Below are positions 17,282 through 23,903 of a stretch of 64,000 nt of DNA, in pieces. Position 1 is the first letter of the stretch. Each line of letters starts with the position of its first letter. The stretch is from Paenibacillus sp. JZ16 (GTDB lineage: Bacteria; Bacillota; Bacilli; Paenibacillales; Paenibacillaceae): assembly GCF_015326965.1 (NCBI RefSeq), contig NZ_CP017659.1, forward strand, positions 5,646,001-5,710,000. Direction: 5' to 3'. The position numbers and the translations under genes are program-made. The notes beneath the pieces are model-generated. The model was not told the origin of the DNA and ran no database searches. It saw nothing but the letters and a program-made list of their open reading frames with translations.

Positions 17282-17465
17282 TTATTTCAATTCACTAATA
17301 TCAAGAGTTTGCATAACCTCGATCATTTTTACATAGAGTTCTTGTTTTAGATTTTCTCGATGATTGGATGGGACCTGTGACAGGGAGGCTTTTATCTTTG
17401 AAGTGAAAGATTCTAGAATTTGTAATGATGCATTCTGATCGTCATGTTGCTGAGTTTTACTAAAA
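17282..17465 (-). pseudogene. RsoA-like region-2 subunit, decayed copy
   Basis: Minus-strand frame ILESFTSKIKASLSQV...ENLKQELYVKMIEVMQTLD closely matches the intact gene at 19426-19623. About 25 bases carrying the ATG and first codons are deleted, and no alternative start is present. It follows the intact YvrJ gene, as in the second module copy. The body is open, so the loss of the start is the main defect. Confidence 0.7.
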
Positions 17466-17621
17466 TCACTTCTTCACGTTTTTTTGTATTTCATTCTTCA
17501 ATCCATTAATAGCCTCGCTTAAATCAGATATTTTTTTTTCAAAACGAATAAGTAGATACGAAGTAATTGCAATGGGAAACCCTAAATTAGCTATAAAAGT
17601 AGCAAAATCAACCTCCGACAT
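17466..17621 (-). CDS. YvrJ-family small membrane protein
   Basis: 51 residues: MSEVDFATFIANLGFPIAIT, then a membrane helix SYLLIRF and a charged tail EKKISDLSEAINGLKNEI. The GFPIAITSYLLIRFE pattern is typical of YvrJ proteins. The shape (short N-terminus, one helix, charged coiled-coil tail) also resembles BhlA/UviB-type holins. GGTGAGGA lies before tandem ATGs (17624/17621). It sits between the decayed sigma copy and the decayed RsoA-like copy. In Bacillus subtilis yvrJ neighbours sigO-rsoA and depends on them, supporting the sigma assignment here. The second module copy retains only a 19-codon deletion form. Confidence 0.75.
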   Translation of the reverse strand: MSEVDFATFIANLGFPIAITSYLLIRFEKKISDLSEAINGLKNEIQKNVKK

Positions 17622-17639
17622 CATTCCTCACCCTTTCGT

Positions 17640-17815
17640 TATTAACCGACTTAAATTAGCTAGTACTTTTAAGTGGTGTTTCGAGAGATTCTGTTGGGAT
17701 ACTCCGAAATTTATTTAGTTTTTGCATTTAAGCGTAAGATAGAATCAGTTGTTGTTGGTTGGGAAGGATTCATAAGCTTAATAAAGTAAATGATCGGTAA
17801 TATGATCTGAAGAGA
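17640..17815 (-). pseudogene. SigO-like sigma subunit, decayed copy
   Basis: Nucleotide-level match to the 3' half of the intact gene at 19702-20094, including the HTH part (plus-strand CGAGAGATTCTGTTGGGATA vs CGAGATATTCTGTTGGGATA). It lacks the N-terminal half and has a further internal deletion of about 20 bases after TTGGGATACTCC. It is still preceded by promoter element D. Confidence 0.7.
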
Positions 17816-17821
17816 TCACGC

Positions 17822-17860
17822 CTGCCTAATAAAGAGAGATGAAGCCCCATTTTCACAACC
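17822..17860 (-). promoter_or_regulatory. Shared promoter-like element D
   Basis: GGTTGTGAAA, 17 nt, TTTATTAGGCAG on the minus strand. It precedes the decayed sigma copy, as element C precedes the intact one. It has drifted slightly in both blocks, as expected after the gene behind it died, though the intact YvrJ gene is still downstream. Confidence 0.6.
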
Positions 17861-18013
17861 ATTTCTCAAAATAGAATATGAATTCGCCCTTGCCTTGGAA
17901 TGATCTGTTCAAATGGCCGTATTACTTGAAGTGATGATAGAGGTTTGTTAACATAAATTTAACTTTATTATTAAATATTGTTATTATTATGTAATTCCTC
18001 TTCTTATTTGCTT

Positions 18014-18022
18014 TGATATAAT
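18014..18022 (+). promoter_or_regulatory. Extended -10 box for the lipoprotein gene
   Basis: TGATATAAT, an extended -10, 35 nt before the TTG start at 18057. No good -35 is visible, which is acceptable for extended -10 promoters. Confidence 0.4.
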
Positions 18023-18056
18023 TTCTGCTAGGTACGATGAAAGGGGCACAAGGAGA

Positions 18057-18806
18057 TTGAAAAAAGAAATTGGTGTATTTATGTTGGTGAGTGCTGTTTT
18101 GCTTTCGGGGTGTGGTTCAGATGATAGTGGTAGTGCTAATCAAGGGTTGACGGGTGAGTCTCCCAGTAAACAGGTAACAACGCAGCCGGTACAAAACACT
18201 AATGAAAAAGAAAAACTGATTACAGCTTCGGAAAATAAGAACGTAAAACTTTATGCTGTCAACGAAACAGACGGTGAAGTTCAAGGGGTTAGGGTTGATA
18301 TTAACGGGAAACAGAAAGAATTCGATTGGAACATCGTAGATACAGGAACTAAACCACAGCTACTCTATACTGATCTAACGGGTGACGGTAAGGAAGAAGC
18401 TGTAATCCTGATCCAGACCGGTCGAGGGACAGAGTTTAATACTTATGACATTCATGTACTTCATGCGGAAGACTTGTCCGAAATTAAAGTACCTAATGCG
18501 TTGGATGTTGCTAAAGAAGAAGTGGATTCTAAAGTAATTCAAAAAGCGGATGCGCTGGACATAACAGTTAACATTCAAGGTAAAGAATATAAAACAACTT
18601 ATCCTACACAAGATGATAACTATTCCGATAAGCTTATTTTTGGGGCTATAAATATTTATTCAATAGAGAATCAAAAAATTGTTGCCACTGTTGCTGGGAA
18701 TGTTAAACAAATAGAATTTGTCGGTTCCGTTATAATCACTTATAGCTACGATAGTACAAGCAACGAATTTAAAGCTGAGAAAATAGAATTTGATTCTGAA
18801 AAGTAA
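18057..18806 (+). CDS. Lipoprotein with FG-GAP/VCBS-like motif
   Basis: 249 residues from a TTG start, signal peptide with lipobox LLSGC. The motif YTDLTGDGKEEAVILIQTGR (about residues 103-122) has the D-x-T-G-D-G-x-E/D pattern of calcium-binding FG-GAP/VCBS blades. It is probably a surface lipoprotein. AGGAG abuts the TTG and an AAAGGGG lies further upstream, so the exact start is slightly uncertain. It lies between the two sigma/hydrolase modules but on the opposite strand, ending at a bidirectional hairpin. Function unknown. Confidence 0.75.
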   Translation: MKKEIGVFMLVSAVLLSGCGSDDSGSANQGLTGESPSKQVTTQPVQNTNEKEKLITASENKNVKLYAVNETDGEVQGVRVDINGKQKEFDWNIVDTGTKPQLLYTDLTGDGKEEAVILIQTGRGTEFNTYDIHVLHAEDLSEIKVPNALDVAKEEVDSKVIQKADALDITVNIQGKEYKTTYPTQDDNYSDKLIFGAINIYSIENQKIVATVAGNVKQIEFVGSVIITYSYDSTSNEFKAEKIEFDSEK

Positions 18807-18811
18807 AAAAA

Positions 18812-18840
18812 GAAGCTGGCAACCACCAGCTCCTTTTTTT
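18812..18840. terminator. Bidirectional terminator
   Basis: AGCTGG / CCAGCT stem with flanking A- and T-runs. It separates the convergent lipoprotein and SleB-like genes. Confidence 0.8.
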
Positions 18841-18842
18841 AC

Positions 18843-19334
18843 TTAAGGCTCGACGATGTTGAAGAACATGTGGTCACCAACTTGTATTTTCGAAGTAACC
18901 TCTACCACATCTACTCTGGCACCAGGCATTTTATACCAGAGTTTCCCTCCAGAAGTATAAGAGAGTGAATTAAAGAGCTTGGCTACTGTGTAATAACGTT
19001 TATCGTTAATAGGGTTCCTAAAGCTGCTTAGGTTTTGAGCAACGTTAACACAGTTTCTCCATATGGCACTGCTTGTGTCTGGCGCAAGACATTTAGCTAA
19101 GTTATGATCCCAAAAACAACTAAAAGCACCTTGTTGGAGCACAACTGCTTCGATCGTATTTAGGTTACCAAAAGGTTTCCCCGTATAATTTTTACGGTTC
19201 ATAATGACGTAAGCAACACCTACACGTGAATCTGAGTCATTTTCCGTTTCACCATACAGTGTTCTTGCCAACAAATCGACACTGTCACGTCCGTAAAGCT
19301 GGTCTCTCGAAGTTAGTTTGTCACCAATCGCCAT
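18843..19334 (-). CDS. SleB/CwlJ-type cell wall hydrolase, signal-less
   Basis: 163 residues of the Hydrolase_2 family, whose members cleave spore cortex or vegetative peptidoglycan. The signature LLARTLYGETENDSDSRVGV holds the likely catalytic E29, and VAYVIMNRKNY and QQGAFSCFWD follow. There is no signal peptide, peptidoglycan-binding domain or LysM, unlike typical SleB. GGAGGT lies upstream of the ATG. Promoter element B ends 42 nt before it. With the glucosaminidase it forms a pair of signal-less hydrolases under matched promoter elements. It could act in germination, lysis or wall remodelling. Confidence 0.82.
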   Translation of the reverse strand: MAIGDKLTSRDQLYGRDSVDLLARTLYGETENDSDSRVGVAYVIMNRKNYTGKPFGNLNTIEAVVLQQGAFSCFWDHNLAKCLAPDTSSAIWRNCVNVAQNLSSFRNPINDKRYYTVAKLFNSLSYTSGGKLWYKMPGARVDVVEVTSKIQVGDHMFFNIVEP

Positions 19335-19375
19335 AAATTGTTACCTCCATAAAGTTTTTGTAGATCACCGGCGTC

Positions 19376-19414
19376 TCACTATATAAAGTGAAATGAGCAT
19401 CTGATTTTACAACC
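19376..19414 (-). promoter_or_regulatory. Shared promoter-like element B
   Basis: GGTTGTAAAA, 17 nt, TTTATATAGTGA on the minus strand, immediately after the RsoA-like gene and upstream of the SleB-like gene. The -35-like block is identical to element A. Confidence 0.75.
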
Positions 19415-19425
19415 ACTCTCGAATT

Positions 19426-19623
19426 TTATATCAATTCACTAATATCAAAAGTTTGTATAACCTCGATCATTTTTACATAGAGTTCTTGTTTTAAATCTTC
19501 TCGATGATCGGGAGGAACTTGTAACAAGGAGGCTTTTATCTTTGGTGTGAAAGATTCCAGAATATGTAGTGTTGCATCTTGGTCATGAAGTTGCTGAGCC
19601 TGTACTAACAATTCGGCCATCAT
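19426..19623 (-). CDS. RsoA-like sigma subunit (region-2-like)
   Basis: 65 residues, two helices with SFTPKIKASLLQVPPDHRED then LKQELYVKMIEVIQTFDI. The pattern matches the sigma region 2 helix seen in RsoA-type co-sigma proteins and HTH_16-like domains. In Bacillus subtilis RsoA (about 79 residues) supplies the -10-contacting part for SigO. Here the gene sits directly after the region-4 protein in the same orientation, so a two-subunit sigma factor is likely. Tandem ATGs; AAGAAGTGA acts as a weak RBS within the YvrJ remnant end. A decayed duplicate lies at 17282-17465. Confidence 0.65.
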   Translation of the reverse strand: MMAELLVQAQQLHDQDATLHILESFTPKIKASLLQVPPDHREDLKQELYVKMIEVIQTFDISELI

Positions 19624-19635
19624 AAAATCACTTCT

Positions 19636-19695
19636 TTACGTTTTTTTAATTTCATTCTTCAATATCAAATCAGTAACGAAATCAACCTCCGACAT
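19636..19695 (-). pseudogene. YvrJ gene with internal deletion
   Basis: Reads MSEVDFVTDLILKNEIKKT then stop, 19 residues. The N- and C-termini match the intact YvrJ gene at 17466-17621, but the membrane helix is deleted in frame with the stop preserved. It occupies the position between the sigma and RsoA-like genes. As there is no membrane segment, the product is probably non-functional, although it may maintain translational coupling. Confidence 0.65.
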
Positions 19696-19701
19696 CGTTC
19701 C

Positions 19702-20094
19702 TCACCCTTGCGTAATTAACCGGCGCAATTTAGCTAGCGCTTTTAATCGGTGTTTCGAGATATTCTGTTGGGATACTCCCAATCTCCGGGCTATTTCCTT
19801 GTCAGTTAGTTTTTGTACGTAAGCGTAAGATAGAATCATTTGTTGTTGTGCTGGGAGGGATTCATATGCTTGATGAAGTAGATGATCTGTAATGTGATCT
19901 TTTAAATTTGGTGGTACAGATTCTGAATCGTAAACTGTAAATAATGCTGAATCTTGATTTTCGTTGTTGTCTAGCATCAGAGGAAATCGGTTTTCCTTCA
20001 TTCGTCTCTTTTTGTCGTAATTAATAGAGTTGTAGTAAATAAGATTGGCCATATACGTGATAAACCGACGATTTATTTCCTCTTTCTTTTTCAA
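19702..20094 (-). CDS. SigO-like sigma subunit (region 4)
   Basis: 130 residues. The C-terminal sigma region 4 HTH reads LPAQQQMILSYAYVQKLTDK then EIARRLGVSQQNISKHRLKA, which contacts the -35 box. The N-terminal part holds a basic segment (NYDKKRRMKENRF) but no full region 2. I chose TTG 20094 with AAGGAAGGGGG upstream. The in-frame ATG at 20127 would sit within 3 nt of the -10 block of element C and so cannot be the start of a transcript from it. Partner region 2 is probably the RsoA-like protein. Element C in front suggests autoregulation. Confidence 0.72.
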   Translation of the reverse strand: MKKKEEINRRFITYMANLIYYNSINYDKKRRMKENRFPLMLDNNENQDSALFTVYDSESVPPNLKDHITDHLLHQAYESLPAQQQMILSYAYVQKLTDKEIARRLGVSQQNISKHRLKALAKLRRLITQG

Positions 20095-20129
20095 AATAAG
20101 ACCCCCTTCCTTTTTTGAAGAGAACATTC

Positions 20130-20168
20130 CTACTTAATAAAGAGAGATGAAATCCCATATTTACAACC
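20130..20168 (-). promoter_or_regulatory. Shared promoter-like element C
   Basis: GGTTGTAAAT, 17 nt, TTTATTAAGTAG on the minus strand, 36 nt before the TTG start of the SigO-like gene. Same spacing as elements A, B and D; implies autoregulation. Confidence 0.75.
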
Positions 20169-20469
20169 ATTTCCCAAAAGAAGAACAAAAGTTGCTATAT
20201 TTTATCATTAAATACAATATGATCAATGAAATAAAACACATATCTTATTTGCAAATACAAAAATCTTCTATTAAATTACAATATATTTCTCTTCTCGATA
20301 AATGAAGGTCTCTTAATTTTGGAAAGTAAACTGAGCTACTGCAGGGGGGGATATGGATTACTTAACTGAGGAAATACGTACTTGAAAAATCGAATACTGT
20401 TTATGACTACCGCCTAATATCAGCTAATCCAAAATACACATATATAAAAGACTGCCCCCAAAGTCTACG
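20169..20469. other. AT-rich stretch without genes
   Basis: No credible gene, RNA or repeat seen. Long AT-rich tracts, then a purine-rich GGGGGG stretch near 20345. Confidence 0.5.
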
Positions 20470-20531
20470 ATGAACGTAGTCTATTTGAAGGCAGCCCTGT
20501 TAAACTTACATAAGGCTTCAATTACATCGCT

Positions 20532-20612
20532 CTACAAATACTTTGCACTTGGCAGCAATTTATTCAACAAAATCGCTGCAAGTGAAGCTGCTAGAATCGG
20601 TGAACCGAAACT
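20532..20612 (-). pseudogene. Tail fragment of an NCS2 nucleobase permease
   Basis: On the minus strand the last codons read FGSPILAASLAAILLNKLLP then SAKYL and stop. This matches the C-terminus of the intact permease at 33761-35113 (GSPILAASLAAILLNKLLPS), with high nucleotide identity over about 80 bp. Only the 3' end remains. A dyad near 20452-20496 may be the old downstream terminator. It indicates a past duplicate of that permease, or a recombination scar, beside the sigma module. Confidence 0.75.
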
Positions 20613-20730
20613 GCTTTCCCCAACTCATTTTAGAGTGGTATCGTCATGGATAGAACAAATGATTTATTAGAGTTGGATAAGCGCCTTATTTCTTTTTGTT
20701 TTGGTTCATTGCTAGGCCAATCGTAAAAAC

Positions 20731-20769
20731 AAAAAAAGGACACCAAGTCCTAAACAGACCTAGTGTCCT
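20731..20769 (-). terminator. Terminator of the sulfonate operon
   Basis: On the minus strand AGGACACTAGGTCT / AGGACTTGGTGTCCT pair across a short loop, followed by TTTTTTTG. It lies downstream of the ssuA-like gene. Confidence 0.85.
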
Positions 20770-20845
20770 CAAATGGTTGGATACTGGAATTTTTACCGAA
20801 CAATGTCTGACGCTCACCGCTCCTCTCAGCTTGCCTCAAGCGGCC

Positions 20846-21832
20846 TCACTTCAACGTCCTCACATCCACCGTATTGGATAGGACATCCACTTCATTCGGA
20901 ATAATCCCTTTTTCAAACATATAATCGGCCACCTCTTGCCAACGTTGGCGGACGGTGTCATCAATCGGGTCAAACGGGTATAAAGAGCCTTCCAGCTGCT
21001 GACGCGCGACGGGTTCGGAGACGCCTTGGATGTCCTGAATTAATTGGACGGTGTGATCGACGTCGTCGGATAGAAGCGCGGACTCTTCATTCAAGCCTTC
21101 GAACACTTCATGGACGAGCTCAGGATGCTCCTTCAGGAAGCCGTTTCGCACAATATACACCGTATCGTTCTCGGATTCGATGTCGCCTGCGGAAATGACC
21201 AGCTCTGCACCGAAGTCGACGAGCGCCACGGCCGTAAACGAACCCCATGTCGCCCAAGCGTCGACTTGCCTGCTTTCAAAGGCAGGTCCCGCTTCCGTTG
21301 GCGGAAGATAGACGATCTCGACTTCGCTTGCATCGAGTCCGCCTTTCTCCAGCGCTTTATATAGTAGGTATTCGCCCGTGCCTCCGCGGTTTACAGCTAT
21401 CTTTTTACCCCGAAGGTCGGAAGGACCCTTAATGCCCGCTTCCGGCTTGGCCACAATGCCTTGATTATGCAGATCGCCTTGCTGCTTCGTAAAAATGGTG
21501 AATTCCGAGGAGCCTCCGACAAGGGCGCTAATGGCTGCCGTAATCGAGCCGATGGTGATATCGATCGAACCGGCGTTTAACGCCTCGATCGCCGGCGACA
21601 TGGCGGCGAAACCGCCGGTTTTTTCAACTTTCGCTCCGGCTGCTTCCAGCCTTTTATAGAGGGGACCGCCTTCATCGGATAAACTTAATGGCTGGGCACT
21701 GCGCAGTATGCCAAGACGAATGGGCACGGCCTCATCCTCAGCATTGGCTTGTTTCGCTTGACCGGCCTTACCACAAGCCGCTAACGTCACTAACAGAATT
21801 GCTAAAAGTAAATGTAAGCTTATTTTTCGCAT
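20846..21832 (-). CDS. ssuA: Aliphatic sulfonate-type ABC binding lipoprotein
   Basis: Periplasmic-type binding protein (NMT1/SsuA family) that delivers sulfonates or related organosulfur compounds to SsuC/SsuB. Signal peptide with lipobox TLAAC, so lipid-anchored. After it, IRLGILRSAQPLSL begins the first lobe, and DLRGKKIAVNRGGTGEYLLY is the family's substrate-cleft segment. I chose the ATG at 21832 (MRKISLHLLL) with AAGGGAAG upstream rather than the earlier in-frame start. It is the last gene of the minus-strand operon, 27 nt after the monooxygenase gene, with a terminator behind it. Substrate specificity cannot be read from sequence. Confidence 0.87.
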   Translation of the reverse strand: MRKISLHLLLAILLVTLAACGKAGQAKQANAEDEAVPIRLGILRSAQPLSLSDEGGPLYKRLEAAGAKVEKTGGFAAMSPAIEALNAGSIDITIGSITAAISALVGGSSEFTIFTKQQGDLHNQGIVAKPEAGIKGPSDLRGKKIAVNRGGTGEYLLYKALEKGGLDASEVEIVYLPPTEAGPAFESRQVDAWATWGSFTAVALVDFGAELVISAGDIESENDTVYIVRNGFLKEHPELVHEVFEGLNEESALLSDDVDHTVQLIQDIQGVSEPVARQQLEGSLYPFDPIDDTVRQRWQEVADYMFEKGIIPNEVDVLSNTVDVRTLK

Positions 21833-21859
21833 AGGACACTTCCCTTTTTGCCGGATCAT

Positions 21860-23002
21860 TTAGTGGATTTGATGAGCCCAAGTGAAAACCTTCTCCTGTT
21901 CTTCTTGCTTCTGTATGGTTGCGGCCTGACGGTTCACGCATAGATGGGGCAGTATGTATTCTCCTACACGGTAAGCTTCTTCAAGCAATGGAACACCGGA
22001 GAAAATAAACGTTGAAATGCCCGCATCCTGATACTCTCTTATGCGTGCCAGAACGGTTGCCGGACTGCCTACGATCGTTGTGCCCGGACCTGGTCGTACC
22101 AGACTCATCCCGGCCCACAAATCCGGATAAATCTCGAGCTCCCGCGCGTCTTTCGGGATCTGACCGTTGTGATTGCGAAGCATGCGCTGCTGCCCCACCG
22201 AATCGCTGTTTCGAAGAATGGTTTGCATATGCTCCACGGTCTGCGGATCCATCGTCTTGAGCAGCCGATCCGCTTCTTGCCAAGCTTCTTCGTCCGTATC
22301 GCGAACGATCAGATACAGTCGGATGCCATACCGCATCGTACGCCCTTGCTCTGCAGCTAAAGCTTGAAGATCTTGAATTTTCTCTGCGACTTGCGGTGGC
22401 GTTTCTCCCCAGCTCAGATACGTATCGATATGCTTGGCTGCCGTGAGATGAGCCGCTTGCGACGATCCGCCGAACCACAGGGGCGGCGTTGGTTTCTGCG
22501 TGGGGGAGAGCTGTAAGGCTTTGCCTTCGGCGGTAATATATTTGCCATGGTAATCCAGGTTTTCCCCGGCCACCGCTTGTTTCCACACCTGAATCCATTC
22601 ATCCGTGTAGGCATAACGTTCATCATGCCCAAGCGTTGAACCATAGGCGCGCATTTGCGCCGTGTTTCCGTTCACGATGTTTAATAATACGCGTCCTCCG
22701 GAAAAATCATCGAAGGTTTGCGCCATTTTCGCGGCCAGCACGGGTGAAATCAACGGTGGATGAACAGCGATCAGAAAACGCATGTTGTTCGTGCTGGAGA
22801 TGAGGGATGATCCAAGCACCCACGTATCATGCGGACCCGTTGCCAGCAATGCGCCGGTAAACCCTAATTGGTCTACAGCCGAGGCAATCTGCCTTAGGTA
22901 AGGCAAATCGATTTTGCGCGCCCCCTCCGTTGACCAAGGACTTCGGCCATCCGGTGCCGTTAAATACCAATACACTTCAACGTTCTCTTTGTGTACAGCC
23001 AT
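21860..23002 (-). CDS. ssuD: FMNH2-dependent alkanesulfonate monooxygenase, LLM class
   Basis: Flavin-dependent oxygenase that releases sulfite from alkanesulfonates; 380 residues, the SsuD length. TIM-barrel landmarks: VYWYLTAPDGR, SAVDQLGFTGALLATGPHD, NMRFLIAVHPPLISPVLAAK, FSGGRVLLNIVNG and HGKYITAEGKALQLSPTQKP. I chose the ATG at 23002 because GGAGGGG precedes it and lies inside the earlier in-frame extension. No flavin reductase gene is present in the operon, so reduced FMN must come from elsewhere. The close DszB-like neighbour raises the possibility of a sulfone or sulfinate-forming substrate instead of a simple alkanesulfonate. Confidence 0.9.
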   Translation of the reverse strand: MAVHKENVEVYWYLTAPDGRSPWSTEGARKIDLPYLRQIASAVDQLGFTGALLATGPHDTWVLGSSLISSTNNMRFLIAVHPPLISPVLAAKMAQTFDDFSGGRVLLNIVNGNTAQMRAYGSTLGHDERYAYTDEWIQVWKQAVAGENLDYHGKYITAEGKALQLSPTQKPTPPLWFGGSSQAAHLTAAKHIDTYLSWGETPPQVAEKIQDLQALAAEQGRTMRYGIRLYLIVRDTDEEAWQEADRLLKTMDPQTVEHMQTILRNSDSVGQQRMLRNHNGQIPKDARELEIYPDLWAGMSLVRPGPGTTIVGSPATVLARIREYQDAGISTFIFSGVPLLEEAYRVGEYILPHLCVNRQAATIQKQEEQEKVFTWAHQIH

Positions 23003-23003
23003 G

Positions 23004-23903
23004 CTACTCCCCTCCAATTTCTACGGGGACAGGTAAAACCGCCTCTGAAACGACTATTTCTTTGGGCAAAATATGCTGTCGTGCTAACAGATCTGCAACC
23101 CGCTGCTGTTCAGTTATAAATTCTTCGGTAATCGGCTGCAGCCCCCAAGGTCTCCGCTGAAGCGCGGCTTCCCATGAATCCACGGAAGGCCAATGGGGCA
23201 GGTCCCGGGCAAACAGCTCTGCCGCTTCGCGCGTATTTTCCTGAATCCAACCATCGGCCTGCTGCAGAGCTTCGACAACGGCCTTGAGCAATTGCGGCCG
23301 ATTCGTCGCAAAATCTCGGCTGGCAAACCATACGGAACGATGAGAGATATGGGATTCAAGCGGCACCAGCGTACGAATGAGTCCTTCGTTATGCAGCTCC
23401 GTCAGCTGCGGATCGTTGCCGACCCAAGCCTCCACTTTCCCGGCCAGCAATGCATTCGCCCCATCATTGCCTATATCAACTCGAGCGACATCATCATAAA
23501 GAAGGCCTTCTTTATCTAGCGCGGTTGCCAGAAAACTCGTATGCCATGACCCTTCGGAAAGCGCAATGCGCAACCCTTTCAAATCTGCAACGGATTGCAC
23601 CGGCGTTGCTTTGCGAACGACCAATGCTCCGCTAGCTGTACGAGGATTAGATACCGCAACGTACACAATATCGATATCCGAAGCCTGCGCGGTTAACGGC
23701 GGCGTAGACCCTGTACCTCCAAAGTCGATCTCTCCGGAAGCAATACGCAGTGGCGTCTTCGCTCCATCGTTGTAGTCGACCCAGGCAACGGATGCGTTAT
23801 GGTCTTTAAGAATCTCTTCTAAAAAGCCTAAGCGGCGCAATACGAATAACGAATGATTATTGGGATGAACGCCGATGGTTACGTCTGCTTTACTTTGAGT
23901 CAT
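23004..23903 (-). CDS. SsuA/NMT1-like protein without signal peptide
   Basis: 299 residues of the sulfonate binding-protein fold: VTIGVHPNNHSLFVLRRLG, IASGEIDFGGTGSTPPLTAQ, DLKGLRIALSEGSWHTSFLA. It begins directly at the mature fold (MTQSKADVTIGVH), so it has no signal peptide or lipobox and should be cytosolic. It overlaps the DszB-like gene by 4 nt at its start, and its stop is 1 nt before the monooxygenase ATG, so production is tightly coupled to both. It could be an enzyme or a soluble carrier built on a binding-protein fold. It also has no cysteine-containing CPVP motif. Confidence 0.7.
   Translation of the reverse strand: MTQSKADVTIGVHPNNHSLFVLRRLGFLEEILKDHNASVAWVDYNDGAKTPLRIASGEIDFGGTGSTPPLTAQASDIDIVYVAVSNPRTASGALVVRKATPVQSVADLKGLRIALSEGSWHTSFLATALDKEGLLYDDVARVDIGNDGANALLAGKVEAWVGNDPQLTELHNEGLIRTLVPLESHISHRSVWFASRDFATNRPQLLKAVVEALQQADGWIQENTREAAELFARDLPHWPSVDSWEAALQRRPWGLQPITEEFITEQQRVADLLARQHILPKEIVVSEAVLPVPVEIGGE

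Noticed and set aside
20095..20127. ATG 20127 as start of the sigma gene
   Set aside because: It lies 3 nt from the -10 block of promoter element C; TTG 20094 has an AAGGAAGGGGG ribosome site.
16540..20168. Prophage
   Set aside because: Two endolysin-like genes and a holin-shaped protein are present, but no capsid, tail, integrase, terminase or attachment sites.
20470..20670. Plus-strand 66-codon frame
   Set aside because: It is the antisense of the permease tail fragment (20532-20612 minus) and has no ribosome site.
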